A DNA stretch of 33,378 bases from Kiritimatiellia bacterium (GTDB lineage Bacteria > Verrucomicrobiota > Kiritimatiellia > RFP12 > UBA1067), in contig JAFXXW010000018.1 of assembly GCA_017542055.1 (NCBI GenBank), forward strand, positions 1 through 33,378, given 5' to 3'. Positions 14,882 through 22,535 of the stretch are shown piece after piece. Every line of letters begins with the position of its first letter. Within the stretch, counting starts at the first letter, position 1. The position numbers and the translations under genes were made by a program. The notes under the pieces are model-generated. The model was given only the letters and a program-made list of their open reading frames with translations. It made no database searches and was not told where the DNA came from.

Positions 14882-16623
14882 TCGAGGGAGAATTTGCGGT
14901 TGAGTTCGCGATTGGAGGTGAAAACCATGATCGGCTTGCCGGCCGGCGAAACGTAAGGCATGCGGCACGCGGCCAGTTCCTCCACCAGTTTCACCGCCAG
15001 TTTTTCGTCTAGTTTGGATGGCGCCATGGCGCAGGAACGGGCGATGGATTTGGCGATCAGCCCTAGACGCCATTTTTCGCCGTCGCGCTTGGCGGAACTG
15101 TTGCCCAGATCTTGCGCTATCGTCGCGAGGACGGCGGCGGAAGGCAACTGCCCGACGGACGCCGGGACGGCTTCGATTTTGAAAGTGTCGCGGCCGAACT
15201 CTTCCAGACTCCATCCCATATCCGAAAGTTCTTTCAGCGAGGCGCTGATGCGGGCGAACTCCGGCGGCGAGAAACGAACGGTTTCGGGGATGAGCAACGG
15301 CTGGGAAACGCGCTGTTCCGTGTCGGTCATCCGCTCGAAGATTATGCGTTCGCGCGCGGCTTTGGGATTGACGGTGACGATGCCGGAATCGGTTTCGATC
15401 AGAAGAAATCCCGATTCGGTCAGCGCGAGAAAGCGGAACCGGCGCCAGGGCGCGGTGTTGGGCGTGTCGGGCTCGAGCGGCAGTTCGATCTGGACCGGAG
15501 CTGCCGGAGGGGGCGCGGAAAATTCGAAGTTGTCCTGCTCCGGAGCGGTTGGCGCGGGAGCGTTGTCCGGCGCGGGCGACGGTCCGGCTGCCGGTGTTTC
15601 AGTCGTCGGCCGCGCGATGGCTTTGGGCGGCAGGAGCGCTCCGGCCACCGCATCGATCAGCGCATGCTTGACGACGGCGCTTTTACGGAATCGAACTTCG
15701 CGCTTGGCGGGGTGCACGTTCACGTCGACGTCCTTGGGGGAAACGTCGATAAAGATGATCGCGGCCGGTTTGGCGTCGCCTTGCCGGTGGGGATAGGCCT
15801 CGCGCAAGGCATAGGCGATGGAGGGCGAGGTGGCCGGACGGTTGTTGACGAAGATATATTGGTCGCGCCGGGTAGGCAGGTTGAGGTTGGGCTTTTCGAT
15901 GAAACCGTTGATTTTCACGCCGTCTTGCTCGAGCGAAAGGGGCCGGAGCGACTCGAGGAAATCGGCGGAGAAAATTTCCAATACGCGATCTTTGAGTTCG
16001 TCGCAGGGAGGAAGCCGGCATACTTCGCGGCCGTCGGCGACAAGCGTGAACCCGATTTGCGGATGCGCCAAGGCGTGCGTGGTGAAAACCTGGCGGACGT
16101 GACTTTCCTCGGTGGCGTAGGCGCGCAGGAATTTCTGTCTGGCCGGCACGTTGCAGAAAAGGTCGCGCACTTCGATGAGCGTACCGGGAGGCGCGCCGGC
16201 GGAGCGGATTTCCGCGATGGCGCCGGCATTGACTTGGATGAACGTTCCCTCGTCCTCGTCGTGCGGGCGGGTGGTGAGCGAAAACCGCGAAACGGACGCG
16301 ATGGACGGGATGGCCTCGCCGCGAAATCCGAGGGTGTCGATGTTTTCGATGTCTTCCACGTCCAGGATTTTGCTGGTGGCTTGGCGCTCCAGACAGAGGA
16401 GCGCGTCGTCCCGGTTCATGCCGCAACCGTCGTCCTGCACGGATATCAGTTTGCGTCCGCCCTGCATCACCGAAAGCCGTATGTGCCTTGCGCCGGCGTC
16501 GATGGCGTTTTCGATCAGCTCTTTGGCCACCGAGGAAGGGCGTTCCACCACTTCGCCGGCGGCAATTTTGTTGGCGACGTGGACGGGCAGCACCCGGATG
16601 TGGCCATCGCGTTTACAAATCAA
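14878..16623 (-). CDS. mutL: DNA mismatch repair protein MutL
   Basis: A 581-residue MutL. The GHKL ATPase domain shows IAAGEVVERP (20-29), KELIENAIDAGA with the catalytic glutamate, DDGCGM (64-69) and TLGFRGEAIPSI (97-108). DVDVNVHPAKREVRF (298-312) closes the N-terminal module. A Pro/Ala linker (about 333-376) precedes the C-terminal dimerisation domain. QIELP (378-382) resembles a beta-clamp-binding motif. The endonuclease motif DQHAAHER is replaced by NPKAARER (419-426). The start is chosen as TTG at 16623 because family members begin a few residues before I-x-x-L-P; it overlaps the ftsZ stop by 11 bp. ATT at 16620 is possible. Confidence 0.92.
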   Translation of the reverse strand: MICKRDGHIRVLPVHVANKIAAGEVVERPSSVAKELIENAIDAGARHIRLSVMQGGRKLISVQDDGCGMNRDDALLCLERQATSKILDVEDIENIDTLGFRGEAIPSIASVSRFSLTTRPHDEDEGTFIQVNAGAIAEIRSAGAPPGTLIEVRDLFCNVPARQKFLRAYATEESHVRQVFTTHALAHPQIGFTLVADGREVCRLPPCDELKDRVLEIFSADFLESLRPLSLEQDGVKINGFIEKPNLNLPTRRDQYIFVNNRPATSPSIAYALREAYPHRQGDAKPAAIIFIDVSPKDVDVNVHPAKREVRFRKSAVVKHALIDAVAGALLPPKAIARPTTETPAAGPSPAPDNAPAPTAPEQDNFEFSAPPPAAPVQIELPLEPDTPNTAPWRRFRFLALTESGFLLIETDSGIVTVNPKAARERIIFERMTDTEQRVSQPLLIPETVRFSPPEFARISASLKELSDMGWSLEEFGRDTFKIEAVPASVGQLPSAAVLATIAQDLGNSSAKRDGEKWRLGLIAKSIARSCAMAPSKLDEKLAVKLVEELAACRMPYVSPAGKPIMVFTSNRELNRKFSLE

Positions 16624-17689
16624 GGGAAATGCTCTTTCTGAGATAGGTGGGCTCGTCCATGTTTTCGCCGTGCCACAAAGTGCTTTCGCTGTTCTGGAAG
16701 CGTCCGCGCGATTTGGCGCCGGGCGACAGCACCGACTGGATCTTGCGCGCTTTGGTGGCGGACTCGTCGACCTTGGAGAACTCGAACAGCATGACCACCG
16801 CCGAAATCCGACCGGAGAAGGTGGCTTCGTCGTTGACGGTAGCGAGCTCGAATTGCGCGGTTTCGCCAAAGGCCTTGCGGATGCCGTTGGCCAGCGTGCT
16901 GATTTCCGTGAGCCGCAAATCGTCGCCGGCCAATACGCCGCAGAGGATGGCGCGGATGGTGGTGGTGCCGGACGACAGCGATTCGTTGGTCAAAAGCGCG
17001 TCCAGCGCCCGGGCGGCGCGGTCGGGACCGGAAGCTTCCACTGCGGCGAACCTGCCGCGTCCCGCCCGCGACAGCACGTGGCGCAGACGTTCGGCGTCGA
17101 GGCGGATGTAGCCGGGGGTTTTGAGCAACCGCCAGAACAGCGTGATGCCTTGCGCAAGGGTGGAAACCGCCTGGTCGAACGCCTGTTTCATGTTGTCCGA
17201 GGCCACCGTAAGCCGGTCGAGCGGCAGGAAGAAACTGGTGCTGGCGGCGTCTTCGATCATTCCCATCACGCTACGGGCCTTGCGCTGCCGGTCGTCGCCC
17301 TCGAACGCGAACGGCGTGGTGGCGAAGACGATGGACGGAATGTTGCGTTGCGACAGGCGCTTGAGGATTTCCAGCGTGGCGCCGCCGCCCGTGCCGCCGC
17401 CCAGCGAGGTGACGATCACGGCGATGCGGACGCCTTCCAGTTCCGGGTCGAGCGCGGCGATGGATTCTTCCACCGCCATCCGGGCCGCCACGATGTCGCC
17501 CCCGGAGCCGCGCCCCGAAAGCCGGTTGCCTCCGAGCAGCACGAAATCGCCGTCGAGCTGTCCGGTGGTGGCGTCGGTGTCGCACAGGAGATTGCGGATG
17601 GAACCGTCGAAATCGTCGGCGATGCGAGAGGCGATCCGGCAACCCGAAGTGCCTACGCCGATCATCAACATGGAGTTTGCAGCGTTCAC
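16613..17689 (-). CDS. ftsZ: Divergent cell division GTPase FtsZ
   Basis: A 358-residue tubulin-family GTPase, the scaffold of the division ring. It has the glycine loop GVGTSGCRIA (11-20) and the signature GGGTGGGA (97-104). A conserved C-terminal peptide DEPTYLRK resembles the FtsA/ZipA-binding tail of FtsZ (canonical DIPAFLRK). The T7 catalytic loop is altered: IRLDAER (195-201) aligns with the usual INLDFAD, so Asn and the second Asp are Arg. The GTG start at 17689 overlaps the ftsA stop (GTGA). Context ddl-ftsQ-ftsA supports FtsZ rather than another tubulin homologue. Activity may be slow or cooperative (inference). Confidence 0.88.
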   Translation of the reverse strand: MNAANSMLMIGVGTSGCRIASRIADDFDGSIRNLLCDTDATTGQLDGDFVLLGGNRLSGRGSGGDIVAARMAVEESIAALDPELEGVRIAVIVTSLGGGTGGGATLEILKRLSQRNIPSIVFATTPFAFEGDDRQRKARSVMGMIEDAASTSFFLPLDRLTVASDNMKQAFDQAVSTLAQGITLFWRLLKTPGYIRLDAERLRHVLSRAGRGRFAAVEASGPDRAARALDALLTNESLSSGTTTIRAILCGVLAGDDLRLTEISTLANGIRKAFGETAQFELATVNDEATFSGRISAVVMLFEFSKVDESATKARKIQSVLSPGAKSRGRFQNSESTLWHGENMDEPTYLRKSISLDL

Positions 17690-18888
17690 CGGAAGATACC
17701 TTTCAGAGTGTCGAAGAGCGAGCGTTCTTCGTAGTTTTTGTGGGCGTAGAGGAGGGCGCCGGCGATGGCGGCGAATTCGGCGGGGAACTCCTCCTGGTCC
17801 AATCCGTCGATATAGAGCGGCTTGCCGATCCGGACGGTCGTGCCGATTTCGCGTTGCAGCAGTAGATCGATTTCCTTCAGTTTGGCGCCGCCGCCGGTGA
17901 TGACGATGCCGGAGTGGAGCCGGTTGATGAGGTCTTGCTCTTCCAGCTTTTCCCGGATCATGGCGATTATCTCTTTCACGCGTGCGTTGGTGACGATGTT
18001 CACCGCGCGGCAGGGCACTGAGCGGGAATCCATGCCGGGCGTGGAGGGATCGATGGTGATCCGGTCGTCTTCGTCCAGACTCGAAACCACCGCCGAAGCA
18101 TGCTCGCGCTTGAGCATTTCCGCCCGCGCGTTCGACAGCTGGAAGGCCTGCGCCAAATCGTTGGTGATGTGGTCGCCGCCTACTCCGATGGCGCCGGTCG
18201 CCACCAGATAGCCGTCGGAATAGACGGCGTAACCGGTCGAGCCGCCGCCCAGATCCAGCACCAGGACGCCGTTTTTCTTTTCGTGGTCTTGCAACACCGC
18301 TTCGGCCGCGCACGTGCAGGCGAAGAGCGGATCGCGCAATTCGAGATGCGCGGCATCGGCGGCGGTACGGGCGTCCTCGATGCGGTTTTTGTCGGCCGAA
18401 ATGCTCAGCACGTTCAGTTTCAGCACATGGCCGGCGATATTCTTGGGGCTCAAGATTCCGCCGCGCTGGTCCACGCAGAAGTCCTGTTCGATGATGTCCA
18501 GGCCTACGCGTTCGCCGCCGCCGGGGGTGAGCTGATGGGCGTTGGCCACGACGTTTTCGATGTCTTCGTCGGAAACGGTCTTGTTGTTAACCGCAATGGT
18601 GCTGGAAAGCTGATCGGCGGACACGTGTTGCCCGTTGACCACCAGAAAGGCGTTGGCGATATCGATGGAACCGCCTTCCTTCTTGGCTTTGCGTTCGATT
18701 TCGCCGATTACTCCGCGAATGGATTGCTTGGCCTGTTCGATATCGGTGATTTGCGACTTTCTCACGCCCACCGAGGGGATTGATGCCAGCGAAGTGACGG
18801 TAAGTTTTTTGCCGGTTTCGCATTCGGCGACCGCCAGCACCGTGCGGGTGGTGCCCAGTTCCAATGCGGCGTAGATGTTGTAGCTCAT
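17686..18888 (-). CDS. ftsA: Cell division protein FtsA
   Basis: A 400-residue actin-like ATPase that anchors FtsZ to the membrane. Phosphate-1 motif ALELGTTRT (8-16), phosphate-2 LDLGGGSTGYAVY and the adenosine motif IVITGGGAKL are present. The SHS2-like 1C region lies between them (about 85-165). The C-terminus LFDTLKGIFR is the amphipathic membrane-targeting helix typical of FtsA. Its ATG at 18888 overlaps the ftsQ stop (ATGA), and its own stop overlaps ftsZ. The length is close to the usual 420. Operon position between ftsQ and ftsZ is the canonical dcw order. Confidence 0.95.
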   Translation of the reverse strand: MSYNIYAALELGTTRTVLAVAECETGKKLTVTSLASIPSVGVRKSQITDIEQAKQSIRGVIGEIERKAKKEGGSIDIANAFLVVNGQHVSADQLSSTIAVNNKTVSDEDIENVVANAHQLTPGGGERVGLDIIEQDFCVDQRGGILSPKNIAGHVLKLNVLSISADKNRIEDARTAADAAHLELRDPLFACTCAAEAVLQDHEKKNGVLVLDLGGGSTGYAVYSDGYLVATGAIGVGGDHITNDLAQAFQLSNARAEMLKREHASAVVSSLDEDDRITIDPSTPGMDSRSVPCRAVNIVTNARVKEIIAMIREKLEEQDLINRLHSGIVITGGGAKLKEIDLLLQREIGTTVRIGKPLYIDGLDQEEFPAEFAAIAGALLYAHKNYEERSLFDTLKGIFR

Positions 18889-19724
18889 TGTATGATTTCC
18901 TTGGTGTCGGCGTAGACGCGATCGGGTTCGGTGGCGTTCCAGACCGTTCCGTTGCCGGTCAGCCGGGCGTTGATGGCGTCGCGCAGATTGCGCATTACCT
19001 TAAGCATCTTGTCTTGGGTCCGGGGAGAGGGGTTGTCCATGCCTTCCCATGCCACTTTGGCCCGCTGATAGTTGCCGAGCGTGACCGTAAGGAAGTCGGG
19101 CTTGGCCACGTCGACCTGCTGGATGCCCAGTTCCTGGAACTCCACGTCCTGCGCCGCCTCCAACAACCGGAGCGCCGCCAGCGCATGGCCGGACAGCCTT
19201 TGTCCGATGGACGTGCCGGGAGCGGAAGCTTCGCGCACCATCGGCAACATGTCCACGCCGCGCCGGCACAGGAAAACCACGCCTTCGGTGTCGGCCACCT
19301 TGCCGCCCCATTGCTTGGAGTCGTGGATCCCCACCTTGACGATCGGTTCGCGTTCGGTGATGCGGATGACGACTTTGTCCGGCAACTGCTTGGCGACGGC
19401 GATCGACCGGATGGTGGCGTACGTGGCCAGCACTTCCTTGCGGCGCTCTTCGAAGTCGATCTCCCACAGATTGGCGCCTTTGCGGATGCCGAAAGCTTCG
19501 CGGATGGCGTCCGGATGAACCATCTTGCCGGTGGTGGTCACCTCCACCTGCAAGGAAGGATCGTGCACCTCGCACTGCTGGATCCAGATTTCGCGCAACT
19601 TGCCGTACGCCACCATCAGCCCGAGCGCGGCGGCGGCCAGCAACAGCAATCCCAAAGCGAACAGAATGCTTTTGACGTTGCGGGGTTTGTTGATCTTGTT
19701 CTTGGAATATTGTCGCTTACTCAT
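18885..19724 (-). CDS. ftsQ: Cell division protein FtsQ/DivIB
   Basis: A 279-residue bitopic membrane protein of the divisome. The basic N-terminus (MSKRQYSKNKINKPRN) is followed by one membrane helix (about 20-40, ALGLLLLAAAALGLMVAYG), then a POTRA domain (about 48-125, ending ITEREPIVKVG) and the beta domain typical of FtsQ. In model bacteria it recruits FtsB/FtsL. The ATG at 19724 lies in the last codons of ddl (8-bp overlap); an upstream in-frame ATG at 19769 would lie deep in ddl and is less likely. No Shine-Dalgarno site is seen, so coupling to ddl is likely. Confidence 0.85.
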   Translation of the reverse strand: MSKRQYSKNKINKPRNVKSILFALGLLLLAAAALGLMVAYGKLREIWIQQCEVHDPSLQVEVTTTGKMVHPDAIREAFGIRKGANLWEIDFEERRKEVLATYATIRSIAVAKQLPDKVVIRITEREPIVKVGIHDSKQWGGKVADTEGVVFLCRRGVDMLPMVREASAPGTSIGQRLSGHALAALRLLEAAQDVEFQELGIQQVDVAKPDFLTVTLGNYQRAKVAWEGMDNPSPRTQDKMLKVMRNLRDAINARLTGNGTVWNATEPDRVYADTKEIIQ

Positions 19725-20616
19725 GGTCGTAATCGGCTTTCTGGAGAATCTTTTCGCAGACTTCGGCAAAGGTGAGACCGGTTTGCATGCCGGCCTTGGG
19801 CACCAGCGAGTGCGAGGTGAAGCCGGGCGAGGTGTTGAGTTCCAACACGTAGCATTCGCCTGCCGGAGTAACCCGGAAGTCCACCCGGGTCACTCCCCGG
19901 CAACCGATGGCTTCGCAAGCGGCCAACGCGAGCTGCTGGAGTTTGGCGCAAAGGGTGGCATCTTCCAGGAAAGGATAGCGGGTTTCGTCGCTCAGATATT
20001 TCTCTTCGTAGCCGTACCATCCGTGTTTGGTGACGATTTCGATGACCGGCAACGTCTGGCCGCCGATCACCCCTACGGTGGTCTCGATACCGGGAATGAA
20101 CGACTCGACGAGAATGTCTTCGCCCGACTGCGCCGCCCGGGCCGATTCGAGCGCACGCGCCCATTCGGACGCTTGCGAGACTTTCGAGATTCCGACCGAA
20201 CTTCCGTCGGCCGGGGGCTTCACGACCACCGGCAGCGGCAGGGGACAAGTCTCGCAATCGGTCCGGACGACCGTCCAGGGAGCGGTGGGAATGCCGCGCG
20301 CGTCCAGCAGTTTTTTGGTGGCGATCTTGTCCATCGCGATCCGCGAAGCTTCTGCCCCGGGGCCGGTGTAGGGAATGCGCAATTTGTTCAATTCCGCCTG
20401 TATTCCGCCGGATTCTCCCCATCCTCCATGCAACGCGATATACACCTTGTCCGCTCCGGAAAGATCCACGCCTTCCAGTGAGTCCGATTTAAGGTCGACT
20501 CCGGTCACGTCGTACTTGCCGAGACTCTTCAGCGCCTCGACCACGTTCCGTCCGCTCGAGAGCGAAACTTCGCGCTCGTTCGAGCATCCTCCCATCAAAA
20601 CAAAAATTTTCTCCAT
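19717..20616 (-). CDS. ddl: D-alanine--D-alanine ligase
   Basis: A 299-residue ATP-grasp ligase joining two D-alanines for peptidoglycan precursors. Evident motifs are LMGGCSNEREVSLSSG (7-22), ALHGGWGESGGIQ, TGPGAEASRIAMDK, VVKPPADGSSVGI and VDFR...VLELNTSPGFTSHSL. Length is normal for the family (about 300). It heads the seven-gene minus-strand run (ddl, ftsQ, ftsA, ftsZ, mutL, flippase, phosphoesterase). Its ATG at 20616 lies only 9 bp beyond the -10 box, so its mRNA is predicted to be nearly leaderless. Divergent from murC-murB. Confidence 0.95.
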   Translation of the reverse strand: MEKIFVLMGGCSNEREVSLSSGRNVVEALKSLGKYDVTGVDLKSDSLEGVDLSGADKVYIALHGGWGESGGIQAELNKLRIPYTGPGAEASRIAMDKIATKKLLDARGIPTAPWTVVRTDCETCPLPLPVVVKPPADGSSVGISKVSQASEWARALESARAAQSGEDILVESFIPGIETTVGVIGGQTLPVIEIVTKHGWYGYEEKYLSDETRYPFLEDATLCAKLQQLALAACEAIGCRGVTRVDFRVTPAGECYVLELNTSPGFTSHSLVPKAGMQTGLTFAEVCEKILQKADYDHE

Positions 20617-20621
20617 AATGC

Positions 20622-20650
20622 TTATATTATATCATAAATTATGGTATAAT
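20622..20650 (+). promoter_or_regulatory. Promoter of the murC-murB fusion
   Basis: TATAAT at 20645-20650 with TG at 20642-20643 (TGGTATAAT). The -35 region, TTATAT at 20622-20627, is weak. The -10 ends 7 bp before the ATG at 20658, so the predicted start coincides with the start codon, i.e. a leaderless mRNA. It overlaps the divergent ddl promoter. Confidence 0.75.
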
Positions 20651-20654
20651 AGTA
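20626..20654 (-). promoter_or_regulatory. Divergent promoter of the ddl-ftsQ-ftsA-ftsZ operon
   Basis: On the minus strand TGATATAAT (20634-20626) forms an extended -10; a weak -35 (TACTAT, 20654-20649) lies 17 bp upstream. The 5' end is predicted near 20619, about 3 nt from the ATG at 20616. It shares almost all its bases with the murC-murB promoter, so the two may compete. Confidence 0.75.
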
Positions 20655-20657
20655 GAC

Positions 20658-22448
20658 ATGAAAGTGCATTTTTTGGGAATCGGCGGAGTGGGCATGGCGG
20701 GGCTGGCCGTGCTGATGCGCCATCGGGGACATTCGGTAAGCGGATGCGATATCGCACTTTCCCCGCGCACGGAGTGGCTGCAACGCAATGGAATAACGGT
20801 GTTTTGCGGCCATGATGCGGCGCACGTGGCGGATGCGGATCTGGTGGTGGCCACGCCGGCGGTAGATCGCGATTGCCCGGAATTTCGCGCGGCGAAACGC
20901 GTCGAGTTTCGCGGAGAGGTGCTGGCGCGGGAAATGGTCGCGGGGCCTTCGATCGCGGTGTGCGGCACTCACGGCAAGACCACCACCTCCACCTTCACCG
21001 CCAAGTTGTTGCGGGCTTTGGGGGCGGATCCGTCCTGGGTGATCGGCGGCGAGACGGGCGATTTCCCGGTGGCCGGAACCGGCAAAGGTCCGCTGGTGGT
21101 GGAGGCGGACGAATCGGACGGCACGCTCATGCGGTACCGTCCCGACATTCTGGTGGTGACCAATTGCGAATACGACCATCCCGACTTTTTCAAGACGCCG
21201 GCCGATTATTTCCGTTGTTTCGAGGTGGCCAAGGCCAACGCCAAGACGGTGATCGAGAGCGAGCTGCTGGAACTGGACGGGTGGGATATCCCCACCGACG
21301 CCTTGCACAACCGCAAGAACGCGCGCGCGGCCATCGAGGTGGCGCTGAAGCTGGGCTATTCGCGCGCGGCCATCGAACGCGTCTTGCCGGAAGTGGTGGG
21401 CGAATTGCCGGACCGGCGCTTCCAGCGGCTCGGCCCCGGCGTCTACACCGACTACGCCCACCATCCCACCGAAATGGCCAACGCCGTGGCGATGGCGCGA
21501 GGAGTCTGCCGGGGCGTGTTGCGCGTACTCTTCCAGCCGCATCGCTATTCGCGCACCCGGGCGCTGATCGACGATTTCCCCAAGGCGTTCGTCCAAGCCG
21601 ACGAAGTGGTGCTTTGCCCCACCTACGCGGCGTTCGAGCGTCCCGTCCCCGGAGGCGACATCGCGGACCTTTACAAAAAGTTGCGCGAAACTCCGCACGG
21701 GTACCGGCTGTATCTCGCGCGCAGTTGCGACGAGGCCTGGACCCACGCCCGTTTGAGCGCCCAGCCGGACGACCTTACGCTTGTGCTGGGGGCTGGCGAC
21801 ATCATCAAGGTGATAGGACACGATCCATTGCCGGTGCGGCGCATTCCGGTAGGCATGGGGTCCAATACCTGGCGGAGCGATCTGAAGACGAACGAGGAAT
21901 ATTTCCGCGTCGAGGGTCCGGCCGATCTCCCCGGCGCCAGTCTGCATATTCCCTGGATGGCCGGCATTCCCGGAACGATCGGCGGCTGGATCAAGATGAA
22001 CGCGGGCGCGCACGGACACAGCATCGGCGAATTGGTGGAGCGGGTGAAGGTGGATGGAACGTGGCTGAAACCGGAATTTTCCTATCGCCATAGCAACATT
22101 TCCGGCACGATCGAAGATTTCCGGCTCTTGCCCTACGTGCGCGACGAGGCGGCAGAGCGCGAGTTTCTCGAGAAGCGCAAGCGTTTTCCCGCCGGCACCA
22201 AAGGATCGGTGTTCAAGAATCCGCCCGGAGACTTCGCGGGGCGGCTACTGGAGGACGCCGGCGCCAAAACTTTGCGCGTGGGCGGAGCGTACGTGTGGCC
22301 GGAACATGCCAATGTGATCGTGGCGGGACCGGACGCGCTTCCGGGCGATTTCCTGGCGCTGGCCCGACTGATGCAACTGGCGGTGCTGTTCAAGTCCGGC
22401 GTCCGGCTGGAGCCGGAAGTCTGCGGGCTCGAGTTTCCTCTCCGGTAA
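20658..22448 (+). CDS. murCB: Condensed MurC-MurB fusion (UDP-MurNAc-L-alanine ligase and UDP-MurNAc dehydrogenase)
   Basis: A 596-residue fusion of two consecutive peptidoglycan enzymes. MurC (about 1-390) has LGIGGVGMAG (6-15), P-loop GTHGKTTTS (103-111), EADESDGT (149-156), YTDYAHHPTE (263-272) and LFQPHRYSRTR (291-301). It would ligate L-Ala to UDP-MurNAc. MurB (about 392-596) has GMGSNTW (399-405), GIPGTIGGW (436-444), SYRHSNI (475-481), KGSVFKNP (515-522, catalytic Ser) and LEPEV (584-588, catalytic Glu); it reduces enolpyruvyl-UDP-GlcNAc. Both halves are short: MurC lacks about 50 residues between DHPD and HN, and MurB is about 205 residues instead of about 300-340. No frame break is seen. 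Confidence 0.9.
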   Translation: MKVHFLGIGGVGMAGLAVLMRHRGHSVSGCDIALSPRTEWLQRNGITVFCGHDAAHVADADLVVATPAVDRDCPEFRAAKRVEFRGEVLAREMVAGPSIAVCGTHGKTTTSTFTAKLLRALGADPSWVIGGETGDFPVAGTGKGPLVVEADESDGTLMRYRPDILVVTNCEYDHPDFFKTPADYFRCFEVAKANAKTVIESELLELDGWDIPTDALHNRKNARAAIEVALKLGYSRAAIERVLPEVVGELPDRRFQRLGPGVYTDYAHHPTEMANAVAMARGVCRGVLRVLFQPHRYSRTRALIDDFPKAFVQADEVVLCPTYAAFERPVPGGDIADLYKKLRETPHGYRLYLARSCDEAWTHARLSAQPDDLTLVLGAGDIIKVIGHDPLPVRRIPVGMGSNTWRSDLKTNEEYFRVEGPADLPGASLHIPWMAGIPGTIGGWIKMNAGAHGHSIGELVERVKVDGTWLKPEFSYRHSNISGTIEDFRLLPYVRDEAAEREFLEKRKRFPAGTKGSVFKNPPGDFAGRLLEDAGAKTLRVGGAYVWPEHANVIVAGPDALPGDFLALARLMQLAVLFKSGVRLEPEVCGLEFPLR

Positions 22449-22465
22449 ATTTTTCCAATTATTGG

Positions 22466-22494
22466 TTGAAAATCCGGCGAAAATATGATATACT
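22466..22494 (+). promoter_or_regulatory. Promoter of the lipoprotein cassette
   Basis: TTGAAA (22466-22471), a 17-bp spacer and TATACT (22489-22494), with TG at 22486-22487; the wider TATGATATACTA is one base from the window's recurring motif. The predicted start is near 22501. Confidence 0.8.
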
Positions 22495-22505
22495 ATCTAT
22501 TAACG

Positions 22506-22519
22506 CCCCGTAAAAGGGG
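22506..22519 (+). promoter_or_regulatory. 5'-terminal hairpin of the lipoprotein mRNA
   Basis: CCCC (22506-22509) and GGGG (22516-22519) around GTAAAA, about 5 nt from the predicted transcript start and just before the ribosome site. Such a 5' stem-loop could protect the mRNA; this role is inference. Confidence 0.45.
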
Positions 22520-22535
22520 AGGAAAGGAGCACCGA

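Noticed and set aside
16624-16869. An 82-codon N-terminal extension of MutL starting at 16869
   Set aside because: The added residues are Ser/Pro/Arg-rich shadow of ftsZ; MutL family proteins begin a few residues before IRVLP.
17690-18313. N-terminal extension of FtsZ to 18313
   Set aside because: It overlaps ftsA in another frame and has Arg-rich noise; the GTG at 17689 overlapping the ftsA stop is a normal coupled start.
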